This document shows positions 1-6,627 of a stretch of DNA of 16,861 nucleotides, one piece after another (the stretch's first letter is position 1; the number at the start of each line of letters is the position of its first letter). The stretch is from Victivallales bacterium (GTDB lineage Bacteria; Verrucomicrobiota; Lentisphaeria; Victivallales; JAADHT01). The position numbers and the translations under genes were made by a program. Location: NCBI GenBank assembly GCA_016930955.1, contig JAFGFR010000296.1:1-16861 (forward strand), read 5' to 3'. The notes beneath the pieces were generated by a model, which worked only from the letters and a program-made list of their open reading frames with translations, ran no database searches and was not told where the DNA came from.

Positions 1-904
1 CGAAGGCGGCGTATAGTCCAGAGTCCTGCATTTCCTTCCATGAGTTCTCCATGATGTTCCCGAGTTTGTATTCCGGGAGGACAAAGAAATCGCAGGGATA
101 TACGTTACCGTTGTGTTCGACCACAAAATACTCGCGGCAGTCCGTCCCCATGGAGCATACGTTGGAGACATTGTCGGTCAGCTTCGCCAGTATCGAGTCG
201 AAAAGCCTGACGGACACATGATGGACATCTCGCGGGTACCACTTGTCAAATATCCTGCAAAGGAACTCGCCCCAGAGCTCCGGTCTCGCCGAGAAGTCCG
301 AGAGTGCGCCGTCCTTCTCGAACTCCACGCACTCGATATATTGATGATAATTTACCCCGAGCTCCTTGAGATAGTCGTAGATCAGCTCCGGATCACCGAT
401 GTTGGCGCTTGTCACCAGAGTCAGCACGTTGAACTCGACATTGTTCCTCTTGAGTACATCCAAGGCTCCCATCACCTTTGCGTGGGAACCATTCCCGGAG
501 GCATCAACCCTGTTCCTGTCGTGGACATCGGCCGGGCCGTCTATGCTTATCCCTACCAAGAACTTATACTCATGAAGGAATTCCCCCCATTTGTCGTCCA
601 GCAGGGTGCCGTTGGTCTGAAGCCCGTTGGAGACCAACGCCCCAGGAAGTCCGTGGGCCTGCTGAAGCCTCACTGCACTTTTGAAAAAGTCGAGCCCCAT
701 AAGTGTCGGCTCGCCGCCTTGCCATCCAAAACTGTGACTCGGCATGTCAAGCCTCATGAACGAGGATATCATCCGTTCGAGAATTTCTGGGCGCATCATG
801 TGGTCAGCGCCGAAAAGTTCCCGTTTGCCCAGATAGAAGCAGTACCTGCAGCGCAGGTTGCAACCGTAGGACGCAGGTTTGACAAGAAGCGAGAAAGGCT
901 TCAT
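1..904 (-). CDS. Anaerobic sulfatase-maturating enzyme (radical SAM/SPASM), 3' end cut by window edge
   Basis: It converts the active-site Cys or Ser of sulfatases to formylglycine in the cytoplasm, using S-adenosylmethionine and Fe-S clusters (family knowledge). The visible 301 residues begin MKPFSLLVKP and carry the radical SAM triad C15-x3-C19-x2-C22 followed by F-Y, a GGEP motif at 63-66, and C250, C256 and C271 followed directly by D272 (YPCDFF). These spacings match the first auxiliary-cluster cysteines and the catalytic Asp of characterised anSMEs. The remaining SPASM cysteines, roughly 70 residues, should lie left of base 1. I chose the ATG at 902-904 because GGAG sits 9 nt upstream and the protein then starts exactly like the family. 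An in-frame ATG at 938-940 would add 12 residues and has only a weak ribosome site. No sulfatase gene is visible next to it. Confidence 0.93.
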   Translation of the reverse strand, partial: MKPFSLLVKPASYGCNLRCRYCFYLGKRELFGADHMMRPEILERMISSFMRLDMPSHSFGWQGGEPTLMGLDFFKSAVRLQQAHGLPGALVSNGLQTNGTLLDDKWGEFLHEYKFLVGISIDGPADVHDRNRVDASGNGSHAKVMGALDVLKRNNVEFNVLTLVTSANIGDPELIYDYLKELGVNYHQYIECVEFEKDGALSDFSARPELWGEFLCRIFDKWYPRDVHHVSVRLFDSILAKLTDNVSNVCSMGTDCREYFVVEHNGNVYPCDFFVLPEYKLGNIMENSWKEMQDSGLYAAF

Positions 905-913
905 ATTTTTAAG

Positions 914-917
914 CTCC
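914..917 (-). promoter_or_regulatory. Ribosome binding site that decides the maturase start
   Basis: GGAG on the minus strand lies 9 nt before the ATG at 902-904. The alternative ATG at 938-940 has only GAGCGG very close to it. This supports the shorter start, which also agrees with the usual N-terminus of the family. Confidence 0.5.
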
Positions 918-976
918 GGTATCGTCCCAAACAAAGACATGCCGCTCACGGCATGGCCAGATACAACACTGAATGG

Positions 977-1005
977 AATCTAGTGCCGGACAAAAAGGAA
1001 ATCAA
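977..1005 (-). promoter_or_regulatory. Candidate sigma70-type promoter for the sulfatase maturase
   Basis: On the minus strand, TTGATT (1000-1005) is followed after 17 nt by TAGATT (977-982). The -35 box matches TTGACA at 4 of 6 positions and the -10 box matches TATAAT at 4 of 6, with ideal spacing. Transcription would begin near 970, giving a leader of about 65 nt to the ATG at 904. The -10 box is identical to the one proposed for the ten-gene operon at 10590-10618. Confidence 0.4.
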
Positions 1006-1033
1006 GCTCGGTTTTCGGGTTTCCCGGCTTCCC

Positions 1034-1074
1034 GCGTCGCTCTGCGAGCTATGCAGGACACAGTCGAGCTACGC
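1034..1074. repeat. REP-like hairpin element (single copy in window)
   Basis: The arms GCGTCGCTC (1034-1042) and GAGCTACGC (1066-1074) pair at 8 of 9 positions, the one mismatch being 1038/1070, around a 23-nt loop. The heptamer CGAGCTA occurs twice, at 1045-1051 and 1065-1071. The left flank, about 1019-1033, is a GC-rich run containing CCCGGCTTCCCG. The structure is seen directly. That it belongs to a dispersed intergenic repeat family is only an impression from the layout, since no second copy is in this window. Confidence 0.35.
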
Positions 1075-1269
1075 CGTGACAAGTCGCCGGCCAGACAGGA
1101 TAAACCCGAAAAAAAACCAGTTGGAATTCACTCGTAATCCGTTCTCGTCGCCGCTCTCGTTATCCGAAACAGAAAGATTGAAATTCCTTCATTTTTCTCA
1201 ACATGGTGCCACTCTGACCTCCCCGAGGTAAGGTGTTCTGAAAATGAACTCGACTTATCCTTTGGAGTC

Positions 1270-1283
1270 CACGATTCATCGTG
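1270..1283. terminator. Weak hairpin after the ten-gene operon
   Basis: CACGAT and ATCGTG form a perfect 6-nt inverted repeat with two central bases, or a 5-bp stem with a 4-nt loop. It lies 27 nt beyond the stop codon of the last operon gene. There is no T-tract after it on the minus strand, so it is a poor intrinsic terminator and could equally be a protein-binding site. Confidence 0.2.
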
Positions 1284-1310
1284 TCTTCCTCTGTAATCGG
1301 TGGTGGATGT

Positions 1311-2066
1311 TCACTGTTTGAAGATGATTTCGAGTGAGTTTTTGAGGTATTTCTCGTCAGACAGGCCGTCGGTGGCGTCTTGGGGGAATTTTGCGATATC
1401 CGCGAGTTGTGCGACGATTTGGGAGTATATTTTTTTTCTTGCGACGGGTTCGAGGGTGTTTCTTCTGAGTAGTGCCTTGAGTATGATTGCGGCGAGTTCG
1501 GGTGGAGTGTTGTACCTGAGTCTTGCTGCGATTATGGGGTAGTCCTTGAATGAGTTGTACTTGTCGGGCGTGATGCTGCTGAGGTCTGGGGAACCTGCCT
1601 TGATGTTTCTTACGACGACGGTCCTTGCGGCGATGTCGCCTAGCCTTTGGTATCTTTTTGTGAGCAGGCATGAGATTGCCCCGGTGAGGTAGAATGATGG
1701 CAGCAGGTCAACAGTGCGGAGCAGGTTTCGGATGATGATCTGCGGTGCGGTGAGGCGGAGGCCCTCGGCGTCAACCACCTGGAGCTTGCATATTCTCTTG
1801 CCGAGTGTCTTGCCGTTCCATATCCACTCGAAGAATATGAAGTACAAAATGTTGATTGCGAAGAAGAGTATTATGGACAATGCCTGCGAGACCGAGGGGG
1901 AGATTGCGCCGGGGATCAGCAGTGAGTATGTGATTATGTTCTGGATTGTGAGGATGCATGCGAGGTCAATGAAGTATGCGATGCATCTGGTCGGCGGTCC
2001 GGCGAGATGCAGTGGGAAGACCACTCCCTCGGGAGTCCTTATGAGCATCAGGTTAGACTTTTCCAT
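1311..2066 (-). CDS. RDD-family membrane protein (last gene of MoxR operon)
   Basis: This 251-residue protein has an RDD membrane domain of uncertain function. The first helix region holds R27 and D34 (TRCIAYFID), a second hydrophobic block spans about 61-80, GKTLGKR is at 85-91, and RLGDIAARTVVV is at 141-152, the usual end of an RDD domain. The final 90 residues are soluble, charged and predicted cytoplasmic. The ATG at 2064-2066 overlaps the end of the SpoIIM-like gene by 14 nt, so translation is probably coupled. RDD proteins are often found beside SpoIIM, DUF58 and MoxR genes, which supports a part in the same membrane assembly. It is the second RDD protein of this operon; the first is fused to a GYF domain in the first gene. 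Confidence 0.88.
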   Translation of the reverse strand: MEKSNLMLIRTPEGVVFPLHLAGPPTRCIAYFIDLACILTIQNIITYSLLIPGAISPSVSQALSIILFFAINILYFIFFEWIWNGKTLGKRICKLQVVDAEGLRLTAPQIIIRNLLRTVDLLPSFYLTGAISCLLTKRYQRLGDIAARTVVVRNIKAGSPDLSSITPDKYNSFKDYPIIAARLRYNTPPELAAIILKALLRRNTLEPVARKKIYSQIVAQLADIAKFPQDATDGLSDEKYLKNSLEIIFKQ

Positions 2067-3078
2067 TTTTCTTTTTCACGATTGGGATTGACAGGAATGC
2101 GGCGAGGAGAGCCAGCTCGACGGTGCCGAAGAAGATTTTCACGGCGTATGGGATTGCAGGCTCATGGTACTGCGAGAAGAACGCCTCGATGATTGCCGCC
2201 CAGACGAGTATGACAGCCACCCCGCCGATGAGCGAGCAGATGTCTTTGGCCTTGGCCTTGAGCATCGCGGTCCTCCCCCCGGCGGCGGGCTTGAGCATGC
2301 AGTATCCGAGGATTATGCCGGCCTGCCCGGCGATGAGTATGGCGGGTATCTCCACCGAGCCGTGTGGCAGTATCCAGCCCATCAGGAACACCAGATGCCC
2401 GTCGAGTATGTAGTCGACCGCGACACATCCGAGGATGACGCCGTTGTAGAAGAGCAGCACGATTGTCCCGAATCCCCAGAATATCCCTAGGACGAGCGCG
2501 TTAATGGAGACCTGGATATTGTTGGTCATCAAATGCGCGGCGAACTGTGCCTGGTATTGCTGTGTCTCCTTGGATGCGGTGTTCTCCTCGTGCTTCACCC
2601 GCTCGCCTGGGCTTTGCATAAGATGGGAGAACTCGGGGATCAGGACTTCCTTCGCGTCGTTGTCGACCACCACGGCAACGCCGCCGAAAGTTGCGCCGAA
2701 GGCAAATACTGTGGCGGACACGGCGAAGAATCTGAAGTTTCTCCTGAAGGTGTCGGGGAACTCGACGAGGAACCATCGGAGGCCCAGCCTGGCGGTGGCC
2801 TTGAAGCCCGGGAACATGCCGCGGCGGCTGCCGCCGTGGACATGCGAGTAGGCCCTGGATACGAGTATCTGCAGGTATTTTTGTATCTCGTCCTCGCCGG
2901 AGAGGGTGGATATCTTCACCAGATCCTCCGACACCCTCGAGTACAGGTAGCTGAACCTTTTGATCTCATCCACTGAGAAAGACGCCTGCCCGAGATCGGA
3001 CCTGCGGTCGAGGAAGGACTCCAGCTCCTTCCAAAAAGTTTTTTCCCTCTCGACAAAAGCTTTTACATCGAGTATCAC
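2053..3078 (-). CDS. SpoIIM/DUF95-family membrane protein
   Basis: This 341-residue protein has a soluble helical N-terminal part (1-110) and a multi-pass C-terminal SpoIIM domain. Family hallmarks are NNIQVSINALVLGI (186-199), then YNGVILG (211-217), and LPHGSVEIPA (237-246) followed by a GQAG-containing helix. Hydrophobic segments lie at about 116-138, 192-220, 243-262, 283-300 and 313-333. I chose the GTG at 3076-3078 as start. It overlaps the DUF58 stop in the sequence GTGA, the same 4-nt coupling seen at the next two upstream junctions. The open frame continues upstream to 3312, but there it only shadows DUF58 and has no good start. SpoIIM itself acts in septal membrane remodelling in spore formers. 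Here, with no sporulation genes, it is more likely a membrane component of the MoxR system. The stop overlaps the RDD gene by 14 nt. Confidence 0.9.
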   Translation of the reverse strand: MILDVKAFVEREKTFWKELESFLDRRSDLGQASFSVDEIKRFSYLYSRVSEDLVKISTLSGEDEIQKYLQILVSRAYSHVHGGSRRGMFPGFKATARLGLRWFLVEFPDTFRRNFRFFAVSATVFAFGATFGGVAVVVDNDAKEVLIPEFSHLMQSPGERVKHEENTASKETQQYQAQFAAHLMTNNIQVSINALVLGIFWGFGTIVLLFYNGVILGCVAVDYILDGHLVFLMGWILPHGSVEIPAILIAGQAGIILGYCMLKPAAGGRTAMLKAKAKDICSLIGGVAVILVWAAIIEAFFSQYHEPAIPYAVKIFFGTVELALLAAFLSIPIVKKKNGKV

Positions 3079-4391
3079 AGCAGCTGCCTTCTTTTTATTC
3101 TCATGTACTCTGACACGACATCGGCGGAGAATGCCTCGGAGTCGGAGAGCGAGAGGTCTATGCCGGACTTGAACAAAGATTTCCTTGCCGCCGCGAGTTC
3201 GGACCAGCCGACATGCCCTGCGAGTTTCTCGTATATGCCTGCCGCCGAGTCTGGATCGGCGCCCTCGAAGAGAGGCGCGAACCCGTCGCAGCGTATCGAG
3301 TTCACCACGCAAAGGTGCTTGCCTCTGATCAGGCTGGCGTATGAGAGGAAGTCCTCTGCGATGGCGGGGTCCTCGATGTCTGTCATGAAGACCAGCAGGG
3401 CTCTTTTCCGGAAATTTGCGCGGATGAATGAGAAGATCTGGCTGTAGTCAGGCGAGCATGGCTGCGGGACTGCGCGGTAGACGGCCTCGCGGCAGGTGTT
3501 GTAGTGCTGCTTCCCGCATCCTGCCTTGACGAACTTGCGCACGCCCGAGTCATATAGGATTATACCGAAGTTGTCGTGCTGCCTCTCGGCGGCCAGGGCA
3601 AGCACCAGTGAGGCGTTGATGTAGAACTCCAGCCGGTTTTTCCCTTCGGCGGGCTTGCCGCTCAACCTGGAGGTGTCGACAACCGCATAGATGTCCTGGG
3701 TCTGCTCCTGCTGGTAGACTTTGCAAATGGGCCTGTTCCGTTTGGCCGTGGCTTTCCATGAGATGATGTCCATGGGGTCGCCTGGAATGTACTCGCGCAG
3801 TTTCTCGAACTCCCTGCCTTGCCCGAGAATTCTGTCCAGGTGCAGCCCTGAGCTCTGTCGGTTGAGGAAGAACCCGGCAAGCTTGCGTCGGTCATCCCTC
3901 AAGTTAGGGTATACCCTGACGGCGCATTGCTGCAGTTCGAGACGTCTTCTCAGGCACCAGAATCCGAGGGGCGAACGAAGCTCAACCAGACATGCGGTGA
4001 TGTTGAATTCGCCTCTTTGAACAGGAGTGCATGAGCATTCCACCGCGAAGAGTCCTGGGGAGGATATCTGCAGAGGGAACAATGCCTGCGTTGGTGCGAG
4101 GGGTTCAGGGAGAAGCGGCTTGAAGACCATACGGCTGCCCGCAGGCATGCCGCAGTCGAAGGAGAATTTGAGTGTCCCCTGCTGGAAGACGGAGAACCGT
4201 GTGAGCTCGGGAGTGGATACAGAAAGTTCCCCGCCTCGCAGCTTCACGGACAGCGCGTCGAACAGCGCCAGAATCGCCAGCAGCAAACAGGCAGCTAGAA
4301 ACACGGTCCTGAAATGTCCCGCATGAGTCGCCGCCGCAGAGAGCGGGAGCAGCATTGCCACCCATAGTATAATGTTAGACGGGTAAATCAT
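3075..4391 (-). CDS. DUF58 (vWA-like) protein, partner of MoxR
   Basis: This 438-residue protein has two N-terminal membrane helices (about 5-23 and 28-48), a beta-rich middle, and the diagnostic DUF58 motif at 192-221 (GREFEKLREYIPGD, SWKATAKRNRP). A von Willebrand A-like fold follows, with the metal-site strand VVDTSRLS at 237-244 and a later VFMTDIED strand. DUF58 proteins are regularly encoded with MoxR ATPases and are thought to act as adaptors or metal-dependent binding partners. The fifth position of the usual DxSxS metal-binding motif is Leu243 rather than Ser, with a Ser one residue later, so metal binding may be altered. The ATG at 4389-4391 overlaps the MoxR stop as ATGA, and the stop overlaps the SpoIIM start as GTGA. 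Confidence 0.92.
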   Translation of the reverse strand: MIYPSNIILWVAMLLPLSAAATHAGHFRTVFLAACLLLAILALFDALSVKLRGGELSVSTPELTRFSVFQQGTLKFSFDCGMPAGSRMVFKPLLPEPLAPTQALFPLQISSPGLFAVECSCTPVQRGEFNITACLVELRSPLGFWCLRRRLELQQCAVRVYPNLRDDRRKLAGFFLNRQSSGLHLDRILGQGREFEKLREYIPGDPMDIISWKATAKRNRPICKVYQQEQTQDIYAVVDTSRLSGKPAEGKNRLEFYINASLVLALAAERQHDNFGIILYDSGVRKFVKAGCGKQHYNTCREAVYRAVPQPCSPDYSQIFSFIRANFRKRALLVFMTDIEDPAIAEDFLSYASLIRGKHLCVVNSIRCDGFAPLFEGADPDSAAGIYEKLAGHVGWSELAAARKSLFKSGIDLSLSDSEAFSADVVSEYMRIKRRQLL

Positions 4392-5350
4392 CTGGGCACG
4401 GGAATCTCCTCGAGTATCTGCGACACGACTTCCGGAATGCTGAGTCCCTCGATCTCGAATTCGGGCCTGAGCACCAGTCGGTGTCCGAGTATCGGCGCGG
4501 CAAGCTCCTTGACATCGTCCGGTGAGACGAAATCCCTGCCCTCGAGCATGGCGTGCACGCGCGTGGCGAGCAGGAACGCCTGTGTCGCCCGTGGCCCGGC
4601 GCCAACCAGCACGGCGGAGTGCCTCCTGGTAGTCCTGACGACCTTGACCATGTAGTCTATCAAATCCTGCTTCACGGTGACCCCCCTGAAAGATTCCTGC
4701 ATGCGCGGCAGCTCATCGGGCGGGAATACCTCCTGCACCGCGCCGGAATCCAGGATCGCCTCGGGAGATTCGCCCCCGAGCATCCTCGATGCCAGAAGAG
4801 CCTCCTCCTCCTCGGAGGGGTAGCCCATGTCTATCTTCAGCAAGAAGCGGTCCTTCTGCGCCTCGGGCAAGGGGTATGTGCCCTCGAACTCTATCGGGTT
4901 CTGGGTGGCGAACACCGTGAAGCTGTAAGGCAGCGGGTGGGTGGTGTTGTCAATCGAGACCTGCCTTTCCTGCATCGCCTGGAGCAGAGCCGACTGCGTC
5001 TTCGCCGGCGCCCTGTTGATCTCGTCGGCAAGCAAAAAGGATGTGAATACCGGGCCCTTGAATAGCACGAACTGGTTATCCTTGAGGTTGAAGCTGTTCG
5101 TCCCGGTGATGTCCGCAGGCATCAGGTCAGGGGTGAACTGGATCCTGCGGGTCTCGCAGCGCATGACTTTGCCGAGCGTCCTGACAAGCAGGGTCTTGGC
5201 TATTCCGGGGACACCCTCGACCAGCGCGTGTGAACGCGACATGATTGAAATCAGCGCGAAGTCAATGACCCGCTGCTGTCCGATGATGACCTTTGCGATC
5301 TCGGATCTGGCCTTGTCCAGAAGCTCGCGTGTCCTCTCGATCTCGTTCAT
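4388..5350 (-). CDS. MoxR-family AAA+ ATPase
   Basis: This 320-residue protein is of normal length for MoxR (AAA_3 core plus lid). Visible motifs are Walker A GVPGIAKT (46-53), Walker B LLADE (106-110) followed by INRAPAKTQSALLQAMQE, sensor 1 ATQNP (148-152), EGTYPLPEAQKDRF (156-169) with the arginine-finger candidate R168, and sensor 2 GPRA (252-255). All catalytic positions look intact. MoxR proteins use ATP hydrolysis to mature or load metal onto partner complexes, often through vWA-domain proteins, and the DUF58 protein encoded directly downstream is the obvious partner. It overlaps both neighbours by 4 nt (ATGA), which suggests tight stoichiometry. The general symbol moxR is not assigned because many subfamilies share that name. 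Confidence 0.96.
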   Translation of the reverse strand: MNEIERTRELLDKARSEIAKVIIGQQRVIDFALISIMSRSHALVEGVPGIAKTLLVRTLGKVMRCETRRIQFTPDLMPADITGTNSFNLKDNQFVLFKGPVFTSFLLADEINRAPAKTQSALLQAMQERQVSIDNTTHPLPYSFTVFATQNPIEFEGTYPLPEAQKDRFLLKIDMGYPSEEEEALLASRMLGGESPEAILDSGAVQEVFPPDELPRMQESFRGVTVKQDLIDYMVKVVRTTRRHSAVLVGAGPRATQAFLLATRVHAMLEGRDFVSPDDVKELAAPILGHRLVLRPEFEIEGLSIPEVVSQILEEIPVPR

Positions 5351-6627
5351 CTTGTGTCACCTGTTCTCCTTTCACGGAGCACTCTGCTGACATGCGTGTA
5401 CACGTCCAGAGGCCGCTCGATGTTGTTCTTGTTGTTATTGCAAATATCCTTTACACGTTCGATCTTGCCGTCAGGCACCCTGTTCCTTGCGGTCTTGAGC
5501 CACTCGCCGAGGCAGGTTTTGATCAGCGAATCTTTTGGTATGCCGTTGGACACGAGAGAATTGAGTCCTGAGAATCTCGAGAACCCGGATTCGACCACAC
5601 CTGCCTCGAGGACTTTCGAAATGCCTGGTTCCGGGACGTTCTCGATAGAGCAGAAGTTTCTCCAGAGCAGCAGCAGTGCAATCAGCACGAGATTGCCGAC
5701 CAGGAGCTCGAGCTTGTACTTCTTGAAAAGCCATGCGATGTTCCTGCTCTCCTCGACTCCCAGATGATGCTCGTCGAATACGATCTTTGTGGCTCCTTCT
5801 GCGATATGTGCTAGCATATGTGAGTTACGGTGGTTTTTCAGCGCCTCGTTGGACACTGGATATGAGCATGAGAAGAGGAATATCCTTCCGTCGCCGAATC
5901 TTGCCGCCACGCCCACTGGACCGCTGTCCGAAGAATAGATCGTCTGCCACCCCCCTGCCTTTCCCGGGACAAGATAGTGCCCGGAATGAACCACCAATGG
6001 TGGTGGGCTGCCCTCGGGGAAATACCCCTCCTGCGGGTAGGCCATCACGCTTCCGCCTTCATAGCTGCTGTCTGTATCGAGCATGCAGGATACAGCATCC
6101 GTCTGAAGGTGTGCGGCATCCTCCGCAATAATGCCAGGATCGCAGGAACCGCTGCCTTCCTCATCCTTGACCTGCGTTGGGTTTTCAGGGGATTCATACT
6201 CCTCATCTTCCTCCAGGACGTCATCCTCTTCGCAGCATGGCTCCTCTGCCGAGGCACTGCGCGTCCTTCGGGGGAAAGGGCTTGGGTCGTAGAACCCGGC
6301 GAAGGTGCCGCCTGCCAAGACAAAAGCCAGCATCTCCCTGTCGTCCTGCGGCCTCCAGTAGGATGCAATCGCCGTCCGGAGGAGGACCATCCCTTTCGGG
6401 TCGCATATCTCCTTCACCGGACTGAAGTTCCTCGAACACTCCAGGCCGGATTCGAGGTAGGAGTCGTAGAGAGCCTTGCAGCCCATGGGGTCAGGGCGGA
6501 AGGAGGAGTATCTCGGATATATGTCGCCTTGCGAAAACCGCAGATGGAAAAGGTTGGCAACCCCCATCAGAAACACCATGGCGGCGCAAAAAATCATCGC
6601 AATGTTCAACAATCTATTGTCGTTCAT
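5347..6627 (-). CDS. DUF4350 membrane protein with acidic insertion
   Basis: This 426-residue protein has an N-terminal membrane helix (about 7-27), an extracytoplasmic DUF4350 domain, a second helix at about 309-323, and a basic C-terminal tail. Family-like pieces are the segment PDPMGCKALYDSY (46-58), AGGTFAGFYDP (105-115), GDGRIFLFS (246-253) and FDEHHLG (284-290). DUF4350 has a flavodoxin/GATase-like fold and recurs beside MoxR, DUF58 and DUF4129 genes, but its biochemical role is unknown. Residues about 119-190 form a low-complexity insertion rich in Glu and Asp, with five cysteines, that splits the domain. The start at 6625-6627 lies inside the end of the DUF4129 gene (14-nt overlap), and the stop overlaps the MoxR start as ATGA. 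Confidence 0.85.
   Translation of the reverse strand: MNDNRLLNIAMIFCAAMVFLMGVANLFHLRFSQGDIYPRYSSFRPDPMGCKALYDSYLESGLECSRNFSPVKEICDPKGMVLLRTAIASYWRPQDDREMLAFVLAGGTFAGFYDPSPFPRRTRSASAEEPCCEEDDVLEEDEEYESPENPTQVKDEEGSGSCDPGIIAEDAAHLQTDAVSCMLDTDSSYEGGSVMAYPQEGYFPEGSPPPLVVHSGHYLVPGKAGGWQTIYSSDSGPVGVAARFGDGRIFLFSCSYPVSNEALKNHRNSHMLAHIAEGATKIVFDEHHLGVEESRNIAWLFKKYKLELLVGNLVLIALLLLWRNFCSIENVPEPGISKVLEAGVVESGFSRFSGLNSLVSNGIPKDSLIKTCLGEWLKTARNRVPDGKIERVKDICNNNKNNIERPLDVYTHVSRVLRERRTGDTR

Larger units (their letters stand above)
905..1310. other. Non-coding stretch between the ten-gene operon and the maturase
   Basis: I see no credible gene here on either strand. It contains the maturase ribosome site and promoter (914-1005), a hairpin-forming REP-like element (1034-1074), and two small inverted repeats at 1217-1229 (ACCTC-CCC-GAGGT) and 1270-1283. 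The plus-strand reading frame that crosses it from position 113 is an antisense shadow of the maturase running on into non-coding DNA. The rest, about 1085-1215, shows nothing I can name. Confidence 0.6.

Noticed and set aside
113..1231. Long plus-strand open frame of 372 codons
   Set aside because: It is antisense to the clearly homologous sulfatase maturase and then runs through its promoter and the hairpin region. The translation is rich in Pro, Arg and His with no recognisable domain.
1311..3078. Sporulation function suggested by the SpoIIM-like gene
   Set aside because: No other sporulation gene is present. SpoIIM-type domains are widespread in non-spore-formers beside MoxR and RDD genes.
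3079..3312. N-terminal extension of the SpoIIM-like protein up to 3312
   Set aside because: The extension is an Arg-rich out-of-frame shadow of DUF58. The GTG at 3076-3078 gives a coupled GTGA junction like its neighbours.
4553..5065. Plus-strand open frame of 170 codons
   Set aside because: It lies wholly antisense to the MoxR gene, whose motifs are intact. The translation is a low-complexity Arg/Leu/Gly shadow.
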